From Nitrospirota bacterium (GTDB taxonomy: Bacteria > Nitrospirota > 9FT-COMBO-42-15 > HDB-SIOI813): a DNA stretch of 9,842 nucleotides. How positions within the stretch are numbered: the stretch's first letter is position 1; each line of letters starts with the position of its first letter. The notes beneath the pieces are model-generated. The model was not told the origin of the DNA. It did no database searches and saw only the letters and a program-made list of their open reading frames with translations. This document shows positions 1 through 5,221 of this stretch, piece after piece. Location of the stretch: the NCBI GenBank assembly GCA_016214375.1, contig JACROQ010000037.1, positions 1 through 9,842 on the forward strand, in the 5' to 3' direction. Both the position numbers and the translations under genes were made by a program.

Positions 1-34
1 AGAGGATCGACGGCGCTATCTTTTTATCACCCAT
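1..34 (-). CDS. rpe: ribulose-phosphate 3-epimerase, N-terminal fragment cut by the window edge
   Basis: Reading leftwards from the ATG at 34-32, the window shows only eleven codons, M-G-D-K-K-I-A-P-S-I-L, with no stop. The run KKIAPSIL is the characteristic first beta-strand of ribulose-phosphate 3-epimerase, which normally continues S-A-D-F. The enzyme interconverts ribulose 5-phosphate and xylulose 5-phosphate in the cytosolic pentose phosphate or Calvin pathway. An AAGGGG Shine-Dalgarno lies six bases before the ATG (minus strand, 46-41). The gene diverges from the efflux-pump remnant on its right. The call rests on eleven residues, so it is a strong pattern match and not a proof; the catalytic residues lie outside the window. 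Confidence 0.7.
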   Translation of the reverse strand, partial: MGDKKIAPSIL

Positions 35-58
35 TTACCGCCCCTTCGTAGGAGGTAT

Positions 59-87
59 ATCAAAACATAACCCGTGCCTAAAGTCAA
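59..87 (-). promoter_or_regulatory. putative sigma-70 promoter for the leftward rpe gene
   Basis: On the minus strand a TTGACT -35 hexamer (87-82) is followed after 17 bp by TTTGAT (64-59, four of six matches to TATAAT). It lies 24 bp upstream of the rpe start. Its -35 forms an inverted pair with the TTGACT of the rightward promoter at 112-117, giving back-to-back promoters. The -10 is weak. Confidence 0.35.
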
Positions 88-111
88 TCATTGAAGCCCC
101 TCACAGCCCTA

Positions 112-139
112 TTGACTATTCAATGCAAATCGCTATAAT
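112..139 (+). promoter_or_regulatory. strong sigma-70 promoter facing the RND remnant
   Basis: TTGACT (112-117) and a perfect TATAAT (134-139) are separated by 16 bp. This is a near-consensus promoter reading rightwards, with transcription expected to begin near 146. It probably served the efflux operon of which only the 3' end of the pump gene remains, and may now read into the PrpD-like gene. Confidence 0.55.
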
Positions 140-152
140 ACTCTGGCCATGT

Positions 153-168
153 AAGTAAGTACTAACTT
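153..168 (+). promoter_or_regulatory. imperfect palindrome just downstream of the promoter, possible TetR-type operator
   Basis: AAGTAAGTACTAACTT is a 16-bp palindrome in which seven of the eight base pairs match (AAGTAAGT against AAGTTAGT). It starts 13 bp after the -10 box, where a bound repressor would block transcription start or early elongation. Efflux pump operons are commonly controlled by TetR/AcrR-family repressors at such sites. No regulator gene is in the window, so the assignment is inference. Confidence 0.35.
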
Positions 169-193
169 GTTGTTATGCAAACAGGCCGGGTTG

Positions 194-234
194 CAAAAGG
201 CACTGCCAAAAGGCACTAACAGAGGGCAAAAGGC
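194..234 (+). repeat. short direct repeats at the deletion junction of the pump gene
   Basis: CAAAAGGCACT occurs at 194-204 and again at 207-217 (13-bp period); CAAAAGGC occurs a third time at 227-234 inside genuine pump coding sequence. The repeats lie where pump homology starts, consistent with slippage or short-homology recombination having produced the internal deletion. Confidence 0.6.
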
Positions 235-488
235 CTGCGGAGGCCATATTCGAGGGGGCAATCATAAGGTTCCGCCCGATCATGATGACGACCATGGCTG
301 CACTCATGGGCACGCTTCCCATAGCCCTCGGATTCGGCGCCGGAGGCGAGGTGCACCGCCCGCTGGGGATGGCTGTCGTAGGCGGACTGCTTTTCTCCCA
401 GCTTTTGACGCTTTATATTACGCCGGTTATCTATATCTATCTCGGCAACCTGCAGTCGGGGGGCAGGGCCTGGAGGAAGAAGGACTGA
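213..488 (+). pseudogene. C-terminal remnant of an RND (AcrB/MdtBC-like) multidrug efflux pump
   Basis: The frame ending at TGA 486-488 carries the last ~90 codons of an RND inner-membrane proton-driven exporter. It contains the family's conserved stretch FRPIMMTTMAALMGTLP, then ALGFGAG, RRPLG-type (here HRPLGMAVVGG) and SQLLTLYITPVIYIYL, which form the last transmembrane helices. A full pump is about 1,000-1,050 residues. The frame is open upstream only to a stop at 156-158, and family resemblance fades before EGKRPAEAIFEG (near 213-222), so more than 90% of the gene is missing. Its truncated end abuts three CAAAAGGC-containing repeats. It cannot transport anything. A short product could start at ATG 282, but it would be only 68 residues with no Shine-Dalgarno. 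Confidence 0.85.
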
Positions 489-498
489 ATTTCATTGA

Positions 499-558
499 CC
501 AGAAAAATGCATTTGGCCAAAGATTGCGTTTGCCAGAAAATGCAAATGCATTTTCTGG
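499..558 (+). promoter_or_regulatory. palindromic leader element ahead of the PrpD-like gene
   Basis: At 533-558 a perfect inverted repeat has 12-bp arms, CCAGAAAATGCA and TGCATTTTCTGG, around AA. It ends seven bases before the AGGAGG Shine-Dalgarno at 566-571. A related sequence, CCAGAAAAATGCATTTGG, sits at 499-516. The two could be paired operator sites for a dimeric regulator, or the 533-558 hairpin could limit ribosome access or end transcription from upstream. It lacks the U-run of a typical intrinsic terminator. Function is inferred only from structure and position. Confidence 0.5.
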
Positions 559-581
559 GTTTGACAGGAGGTCCTGCTTTT

Positions 582-1949
582 ATGTCTCTCGTGGAACAGC
601 TCGCAGAATTTGTAGCAACGGCCTCTTATGAGGATCTTTCTCAGGCAGCCAGGAAGGCGCTGAAAATCCGGGTCCTCGACAGCCTCGGTTGTGCCATCGG
701 GGCATTAAGCGGCGAGCCTGTCCAATACATCAGAGAACACATCAATGACTTTGGCGGCTCAGAAAGGTGTACCCTGATTGGCGGCGGCAAGACGGCCCCT
801 GACCGGGCCGCATTCTATAACTCCGCATTGGTGAGATACCTTGACTTTAACGATAGCTATATCGCAAAAGGGGAGACCTGTCATCCCAGCGACAACCTCG
901 GCGCTGTCCTGGCCGCCTCCGAGTATGCTAAGTGCAGCGGGAGAGAATTTCTCACAGGTCTTGCCGTGGCCTATCAGGTACAGTGCCGGTTAAGTGACGT
1001 CGCCCCTGTACGCGCCAGGGGATTTGATCATACGACCCAGGGTTCCTATGCAGCAGCCGCCGGAATCTCCAAAGCGCTCGGACTCAATGCCGCACAGACT
1101 GCCAATGCGATTGCCATTAGCGGGACGGCCTTTAACGCCTTGCGCGTGACCCGTACAGGGGCCCTTTCCCACTGGAAGGGTCTTGCCTATCCAAACACCG
1201 CCTTCTGTGCCACCCATGCCTCTTTTCTTGCGATGCGGGGGATTACCGGTCCCCGGGAGGTGTTTGAAGGGAATAAGGGTTTCATGGACTCCATTGCCGG
1301 GAGATTTACCTTAGACTGGTCCCGTGAAGATCTGGAGCGAGTGAACCGGACCATCATCAAAAAATATAATGCAGAGATCCACTCCCAGTCTTCTTTGGAA
1401 GGGATACTGCAATTGCAGGAGGAACATCGTCTCCGGCCTGAAGATATCTCGCATATTGAGATCGTGATTTTTGATGTGGCCTATCATATAATAGGAGGGG
1501 GAGAGGAAGGGGATAAGGCCCATGTCCGGACCAAAGAAGAGGCAGATCACAGCCTGCCCTATATGGTCGCCGCAGCCTTTCTGGATCAGGAGGTAACCCC
1601 GGCGCAATACCGGCCGGAGCGGATCCGTGGAGAGGATGTTCAGACACTGCTGCGGAAGATCTCTGTGAAGCCTCTGAAAGAATACAGCGAACTCTTTCCG
1701 GAGAGGATGCCGGCCTGCCTCACGGTTATAATGAAAGAGGGCAAGGTATTCAGGATTGAGAAAAATGATTACGAGGGATTCCATACCCGCCCGATGTCCT
1801 GGGAAAGGGTGGCAGATAAGTTTGCGGGGTTGAGCAAACCCTTCACCGGCGACGCACTGCGCCGGGAGATCACCGATGCCGTACAGGACTTGGAAAATAT
1901 TCCTGTCTCAGAATTGACAGGGCTCCTGGCAAAGGTTAAAGTTTCATAG
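582..1949 (+). CDS. MmgE/PrpD family protein (2-methylcitrate dehydratase-like)
   Basis: This 455-residue cytosolic protein has the family's usual length. The family includes 2-methylcitrate dehydratase, cis-aconitate decarboxylase and iminodisuccinate epimerase, all acting on di- or tricarboxylates without an iron-sulfur cluster. Visible signatures are VLDSLGCAIGAL (31-42), LDFND (87-91), HPSDNLG (101-107), the helical core around HWKGLAYPNTAFCATH (197-212), KYNAEIHSQSSLEG in the middle and RPMSWERVADKF near the end. The LDFND...HPSDNLG pair resembles PrpD most. The ATG at 582 is chosen because AGGAGG lies ten bases upstream (566-571); a longer frame from TTG 495 would run through the palindromic leader. 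No prpB or prpC neighbours exist, so methylcitrate is not assured as substrate. It is followed 37 bp later by a ComA-like gene, a probable partner. The family call is firm; the reaction is not. Confidence 0.9.
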   Translation: MSLVEQLAEFVATASYEDLSQAARKALKIRVLDSLGCAIGALSGEPVQYIREHINDFGGSERCTLIGGGKTAPDRAAFYNSALVRYLDFNDSYIAKGETCHPSDNLGAVLAASEYAKCSGREFLTGLAVAYQVQCRLSDVAPVRARGFDHTTQGSYAAAAGISKALGLNAAQTANAIAISGTAFNALRVTRTGALSHWKGLAYPNTAFCATHASFLAMRGITGPREVFEGNKGFMDSIAGRFTLDWSREDLERVNRTIIKKYNAEIHSQSSLEGILQLQEEHRLRPEDISHIEIVIFDVAYHIIGGGEEGDKAHVRTKEEADHSLPYMVAAAFLDQEVTPAQYRPERIRGEDVQTLLRKISVKPLKEYSELFPERMPACLTVIMKEGKVFRIEKNDYEGFHTRPMSWERVADKFAGLSKPFTGDALRREITDAVQDLENIPVSELTGLLAKVKVS

Positions 1950-1986
1950 GTTATTCAATAGGAGAAAAAAAGGAGGTGCCCGAAAA

Positions 1987-2841
1987 ATGAAAGAGGATCG
2001 AAAAATGTCCGGCAGGAACCCTCATGAGCATTCATTCCCCTTCTTAAAATTTAACGAACTGCCGCAAAAACCCCGCGCACAGGGCGTAACAGAAATCCGG
2101 GGTCCCTACTATACCCCGATGGGGAGACACTATCTTCAGGACATCCTTGAGACCATGGGGGAATATGTGGATGCCCTCAAGTTTGCAGGGGGTTCCTTTA
2201 CCCTGATGCCGAGGAAGGCCGTTAAAGACCTTATCGAGCTATGCCACAGCTACGATGTCATAGTCTCTACAGGTGGTTTTATAGAACGGGTACTCACCGT
2301 GGGACCGGATGCGGTAGACAAATACATCGACCAGTGCAAGGCCCTTGAGTTTGACATCGTTGAGATCTCGAGCGGGTTTATCACCCTCCCCACCGATGAC
2401 TGGGTGCGGCTTGTCGAGAAGGTACAAAAGGCAGGGCTAAAGGCAAAGCAGGAGGTAGGGATCCAGTTTGGCGCCGGCGGGGCAAGCCGGGCCGAGGAGT
2501 TGGAGGCAGAGGGGACCCGTGATGCCGGATGGGCCATACAGCAGGCCAAACGCTTTCTTGATGCCGGGGCCTATATGATTATGGTAGAATCTGAGGGGAT
2601 CACGGAAAATGTGAAGGTCTGGAGGACCGATGTCCCGGCAAAGATCGTGAATGCCCTGGGTCTGGAAAAGGTGATGTTTGAGGCTGCGGAACCGGAGGTC
2701 TTTTCATGGTATATCAAAAACTACGGGCCTGAGGTCAATCTGTTTGTTGACCACAGCCAGATTGTTCAACTCCAGTCCCTCCGCTCCGGTATCTGGGGCA
2801 CAAAGGACCTCTGGGGACGGGTCGTTACCTATAAAGGATAG
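1987..2841 (+). CDS. phosphosulfolactate synthase (ComA) family protein
   Basis: The 284-residue product matches the ComA / HSA32 TIM-barrel family. Archaeal ComA adds sulfite to phosphoenolpyruvate to make 2-phospho-3-sulfolactate, the first step of one coenzyme M route. Family-like segments in order are YLQDILETMGEYVDALKFAGGS (49-70), STGGFIE (94-100), FDIVEISSGFITLP (122-135), KAKQEVG (152-158), YMIMVESEGI (196-205) and KVMFEAAEP (228-236) followed by FGPNVNL-like YGPEVNL. The barrel is preceded by ~35 extra residues. Near the end it reads FVDHSQIVQLQSLRSGIWG, where I recall ComA proteins having NLGNI...LE.LR.GLRG, so the active site may differ. An excellent AGGAGGTG (1971-1978) lies eight bases before the ATG. 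It is in tandem with the PrpD-like gene. No other coenzyme M genes are present, so the substrate is open. Confidence 0.85.
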   Translation: MKEDRKMSGRNPHEHSFPFLKFNELPQKPRAQGVTEIRGPYYTPMGRHYLQDILETMGEYVDALKFAGGSFTLMPRKAVKDLIELCHSYDVIVSTGGFIERVLTVGPDAVDKYIDQCKALEFDIVEISSGFITLPTDDWVRLVEKVQKAGLKAKQEVGIQFGAGGASRAEELEAEGTRDAGWAIQQAKRFLDAGAYMIMVESEGITENVKVWRTDVPAKIVNALGLEKVMFEAAEPEVFSWYIKNYGPEVNLFVDHSQIVQLQSLRSGIWGTKDLWGRVVTYKG

Positions 2842-2889
2842 AGGGGATAGAATAGACAACTGAATCATGCAACCAGGAGGAAAATTAAA

Positions 2890-3327
2890 TTGACAATGCA
2901 ATGGAGTGAAGGTCTTAAAACAGGCATTGAAGAAATTGATATTCATCATGAAGGTCTGTTTGAGAAGATTCATGAATTGGTTGATGCCTTTGAGCAAGGG
3001 GGAGAGATCGCTCCCCTCAGAAAACAGATTATCTTCTTCGAGGGATTTCTTGTGTCTCATTTTGCATTAGAAGAAGTGCTGATGAAAAAGCTGGCCTATC
3101 CGGACTATTCATCCCATTATGATGAGCATTTACAACTTGCAAACAATTTCTCCCGTGTAATGAACCTGCTTGAAGATGGAGAGATGACGCCTCATCTTGC
3201 ATCCGTTGCTGTGAATTATATAAATAATTGGATGAAGTCTTATATATCCCATTTAAACCTGGCAGACAGGCCCCTTACTGATTTCTTGAAAAATAGATGG
3301 CAGGAAAAATTGCCGGCTGTGGGATAG
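2890..3327 (+). CDS. bacteriohemerythrin (O2-binding diiron protein)
   Basis: This is a 145-residue single-domain hemerythrin, the normal size for bacterial forms. It is a cytosolic four-helix bundle that binds O2 at a non-heme diiron centre and may carry, scavenge or sense oxygen. All seven iron ligands expected for the family can be placed: His20 (in DIHHEGLF), His57 and Glu61 (SHFALEE), His76 and His80 (SHYDEH), His121 and Asp126 (SHLNLAD). The opening MQWSEGLKTGIEEID matches the family's N-terminal arm. I chose the TTG at 2890 because AGGAGG (2875-2880) is nine bases upstream; the in-frame ATG at 2896 would leave fifteen. It lies 48 bp after the ComA-like gene and is probably co-transcribed, which hints that the cluster's chemistry is oxygen-sensitive or oxygen-linked. 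Confidence 0.93.
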   Translation: MTMQWSEGLKTGIEEIDIHHEGLFEKIHELVDAFEQGGEIAPLRKQIIFFEGFLVSHFALEEVLMKKLAYPDYSSHYDEHLQLANNFSRVMNLLEDGEMTPHLASVAVNYINNWMKSYISHLNLADRPLTDFLKNRWQEKLPAVG

Positions 3328-3436
3328 CCGGTTGGACTATCGAATCTCCCCTCTCCCCGAAACGGGTCTTCCTGCCGCATAAAAATCTCATAGCAGGGAC
3401 TTGCGTAATCAGGGTAAAATGAGTTAAAGTAATAAT
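3328..3436. other. gap between hemerythrin and barrel genes, nothing convincing
   Basis: The 109 bp hold a 6-bp stem CCGGCT/AGCCGG (3313-3331, overlapping the hemerythrin stop) without a T-run, and a TAAAAT at 3415-3420 without a matching -35. Neither supports a terminator or promoter call. Whether the barrel gene has its own promoter cannot be told from the sequence. Confidence 0.4.
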
Positions 3437-4234
3437 ATGAGAGTTACAGACCGGAAAAAAAAGATACTGTTGCTCCTCTGTTCGCCTCTCCTTGCGATTG
3501 TATTTTATATCGCCCCTGTTTATGCAGAGGATCTGCCGCCCCCTTCTGCTCATCCGGGCAATATCAAGGGATTTTTTGAGGTTGATCTATCCACACAGAT
3601 TGCCACACGAACCGTGGTGGAAGAGACGAGGCCAGGACTTATTGCTGAAGGGGATGCGGAGTCCACGAGGATCTTGGTCAGGATTGCTGCAAAACCTTTG
3701 CATCCGTTGGAACTCTACCTTCAGGCAGGTATGGCGAATCTTGTCATAGATGATTTTGACCAATACAGGGGCGATTATAGCTTTGCCTATGGGGGCGGTG
3801 TCTCTCTTATATTATATGAATATCCAGGTCCGAAGAAGTTTCAGATCATCACGCGGGCCGACACTCTTCATTTTATCTCTGAAGATAGCGCAGTATTAAT
3901 TTGCCCCCTTAGCACATGTTTTTCTGATAGTGATCTTAGTATCGTTAAGGAAAAGATTCAGTGGAGAGAGTATACCCTCGAAGGCATTGGTCTATGGAGA
4001 TCCCAGTACTGGGAGCCTTATCTTGGAGTCAGGTTTTCCTTACTCGACTCCACTGACAAGCTCAATGGTCCTTTGCAGTGGAAAAGAAGTATGTCCCTTG
4101 AGGAGGACAGCAATCTCGGTCTGGTGGCGGGTACAAACCTCTATTTTGATCCAAGGGAGAACTTTGCCCTCAATATAGAGGCTACATTGATAGATCAGCT
4201 CTCTCTCAAGATTGGTCTTAAGGTATGGTATTAA
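3437..4234 (+). CDS. exported outer-membrane beta-barrel-like protein, function unknown
   Basis: I do not recognise this 265-residue protein. Residues 1-30 are a classic Sec signal peptide: basic MRVTDRKKK, a hydrophobic stretch, and APVYA before the probable cleavage at 30/31. The mature part is rich in alternating hydrophobic/polar strands (for example LELYLQAGMANLVI, YSFAYGGGVSLILYEY, WEPYLGVRFSLLDS, NFALNIEATLI) and ends LKIGLKVWY. A C-terminal strand ending in an aromatic residue is the usual recognition signal of barrels folded by the BAM complex. Two cysteines in LICPLSTCF could form a disulfide in the periplasm. There is no good Shine-Dalgarno before the ATG, only weak purines. It overlaps the next gene by 10 bp, so the two products probably act together in the envelope. 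A small porin or barrel adhesin are alternatives. Confidence 0.75.
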   Translation: MRVTDRKKKILLLLCSPLLAIVFYIAPVYAEDLPPPSAHPGNIKGFFEVDLSTQIATRTVVEETRPGLIAEGDAESTRILVRIAAKPLHPLELYLQAGMANLVIDDFDQYRGDYSFAYGGGVSLILYEYPGPKKFQIITRADTLHFISEDSAVLICPLSTCFSDSDLSIVKEKIQWREYTLEGIGLWRSQYWEPYLGVRFSLLDSTDKLNGPLQWKRSMSLEEDSNLGLVAGTNLYFDPRENFALNIEATLIDQLSLKIGLKVWY

Positions 4235-5061
4235 AAATAACCTCTCTGGTTTTACTGGCAGTCCTCGCCGGATGTGCGACTACCGGCGGGTATGAGCGCT
4301 ACGGAGTCTATAGCGAACGCCACGACAGGATCTATGAACACAGGGCCTCTTTCCCCGAGGATGGCCGGATCAGTATGGCCTATGCCATCGCGTACTGGGA
4401 TGTCTTACAGAGTGAAGAGAAGGGGGAAAAGATCCCGGAGGTCTACTATATCTGGCTTCGCAATAACTCAACAAATAATATTCTGATAGACCCGGAGAAT
4501 CTCTCATTAGTCACAGAGAAGGGAGAGACGATCCCGCTGAGCCGGCTGACTGATACGACCCCGGCGCCGCTGAAGGCGCAGGAGACAGGTCCTTATGATA
4601 CCGCTGCCGGATATGTGGTCTTCGAGGTTCCATCTACGACCATAGAATCGGACAGGCCAGGCCGTCTGGTTTATGATGATCAGGCAGGTTCCAGGGCTGT
4701 ACGGTATCTGCAAGTGGAGGACATGAAAAAACAGGAAGGCCTGAGCTTAGAAGAGCCAATCTATTATTATGCCCCGGTTTACCCGAGGCGTTACTGGTAT
4801 CCCTACTATTATTCTTACGACTACTACCCCTATGATTTCCATTTTTACTACTTCTATTCCTACACCCCTCACCGTCGCCACTATTATTACAGCCCGGTCG
4901 AACCGAGGAAGCGGGAGTTCTATATCCCGCCTTCTCCCAGAGACAGGGAGTTTAAGAGATCTTCCGGCTTTTTCGGCGGCCTTATTGATGACTTGTTTGG
5001 AGGAGGGTCCACGAAAGAACCGGCAAAAAAGCCAAAAGAAAAGACAAGGCGGGAATTCTGA
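4225..5061 (+). CDS. lipoprotein with a tyrosine-rich segment, function unknown
   Basis: This 278-residue protein begins with a lipoprotein signal peptide whose lipobox is LAGC, so Cys17 should be lipidated after signal peptidase II cleavage. Residues ~45-165 look like one compact beta-rich domain (YYIWLRNNSTNNILIDPENLSLV is typical of an immunoglobulin-like fold), but I cannot name the family. Residues 180-222 contain 20 tyrosines in 43 positions with interspersed Pro, His and Arg; a second basic, low-complexity tail (KEPAKKPKEKTRREF) follows a glycine-rich GGLIDDLFGGG. The start overlaps the barrel gene by 10 bp, implying translational coupling. The stop lies just before a palindromic repeat element. 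A cell-surface or periplasmic structural role is plausible but unproven. Confidence 0.8.
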   Translation: MVLKITSLVLLAVLAGCATTGGYERYGVYSERHDRIYEHRASFPEDGRISMAYAIAYWDVLQSEEKGEKIPEVYYIWLRNNSTNNILIDPENLSLVTEKGETIPLSRLTDTTPAPLKAQETGPYDTAAGYVVFEVPSTTIESDRPGRLVYDDQAGSRAVRYLQVEDMKKQEGLSLEEPIYYYAPVYPRRYWYPYYYSYDYYPYDFHFYYFYSYTPHRRHYYYSPVEPRKREFYIPPSPRDREFKRSSGFFGGLIDDLFGGGSTKEPAKKPKEKTRREF

Positions 5062-5199
5062 CTAGCAGGCTGTTGAAAAAGGCATGGAATGTCCAGGATT
5101 GTCATTCTGAGCGAAGCGAAGAATCTGATAAACAATGAGTTATCAGACCCTTCACCTCGTTCAGGGTGACATTGCAAGACTTTTTCAACAGCCTGATAG
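5062..5199 (+). mobile_element. MITE-like palindromic element between convergent genes
   Basis: Perfect 16-bp terminal inverted repeats, CAGGCTGTTGAAAAAG (5066-5081) and CTTTTTCAACAGCCTG (5180-5195), continue as CTA/TAG after one mismatch. They enclose a 75-bp core (5098-5172) that is itself a near palindrome beginning TGTCATTCTGAG and ending CAGGGTGACA. The element encodes nothing. I find no clear target-site duplication. The core is repeated at 8011-8085 with five differences. It fills the gap between the lipoprotein gene and the convergent kinase gene; its strong hairpin with a T-run could terminate transcription from both sides. Confidence 0.8.
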
Positions 5200-5221
5200 A
5201 GCCCCCCTGGAGGCGACCGGC

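Noticed and set aside
514..527. Sigma-54 promoter (TTGG...TTGC) before the PrpD-like gene
   Set aside because: The GG and GC dinucleotides are separated by nine bases, not the required ten.
495..581. Longer PrpD-like protein starting at TTG 495
   Set aside because: The extra 29 codons run through the palindromic leader and the Shine-Dalgarno; they do not resemble a PrpD N-terminus, while ATG 582 has AGGAGG ten bases upstream.
1311..1784. Long minus-strand ORF inside the PrpD-like gene
   Set aside because: It lies wholly antisense to a clear family member and shows no recognisable motif; the same holds for the other antisense frames over the kinase and nnr genes.
1987..2841. Coenzyme M biosynthesis locus
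   Set aside because: Only a ComA-family gene is present; no phosphosulfolactate phosphatase, dehydrogenase or decarboxylase genes are near, and the C-terminal motif differs from ComA as I recall it.
3313..3331. Intrinsic terminator after the hemerythrin gene
   Set aside because: The stem is only six base pairs, overlaps the stop codon and has no T-run after it.
5098..5172. CRISPR repeat or small RNA gene
   Set aside because: Only dispersed copies occur, without regular spacing; the terminal inverted repeats and the target duplication at the second copy indicate a MITE-like element.
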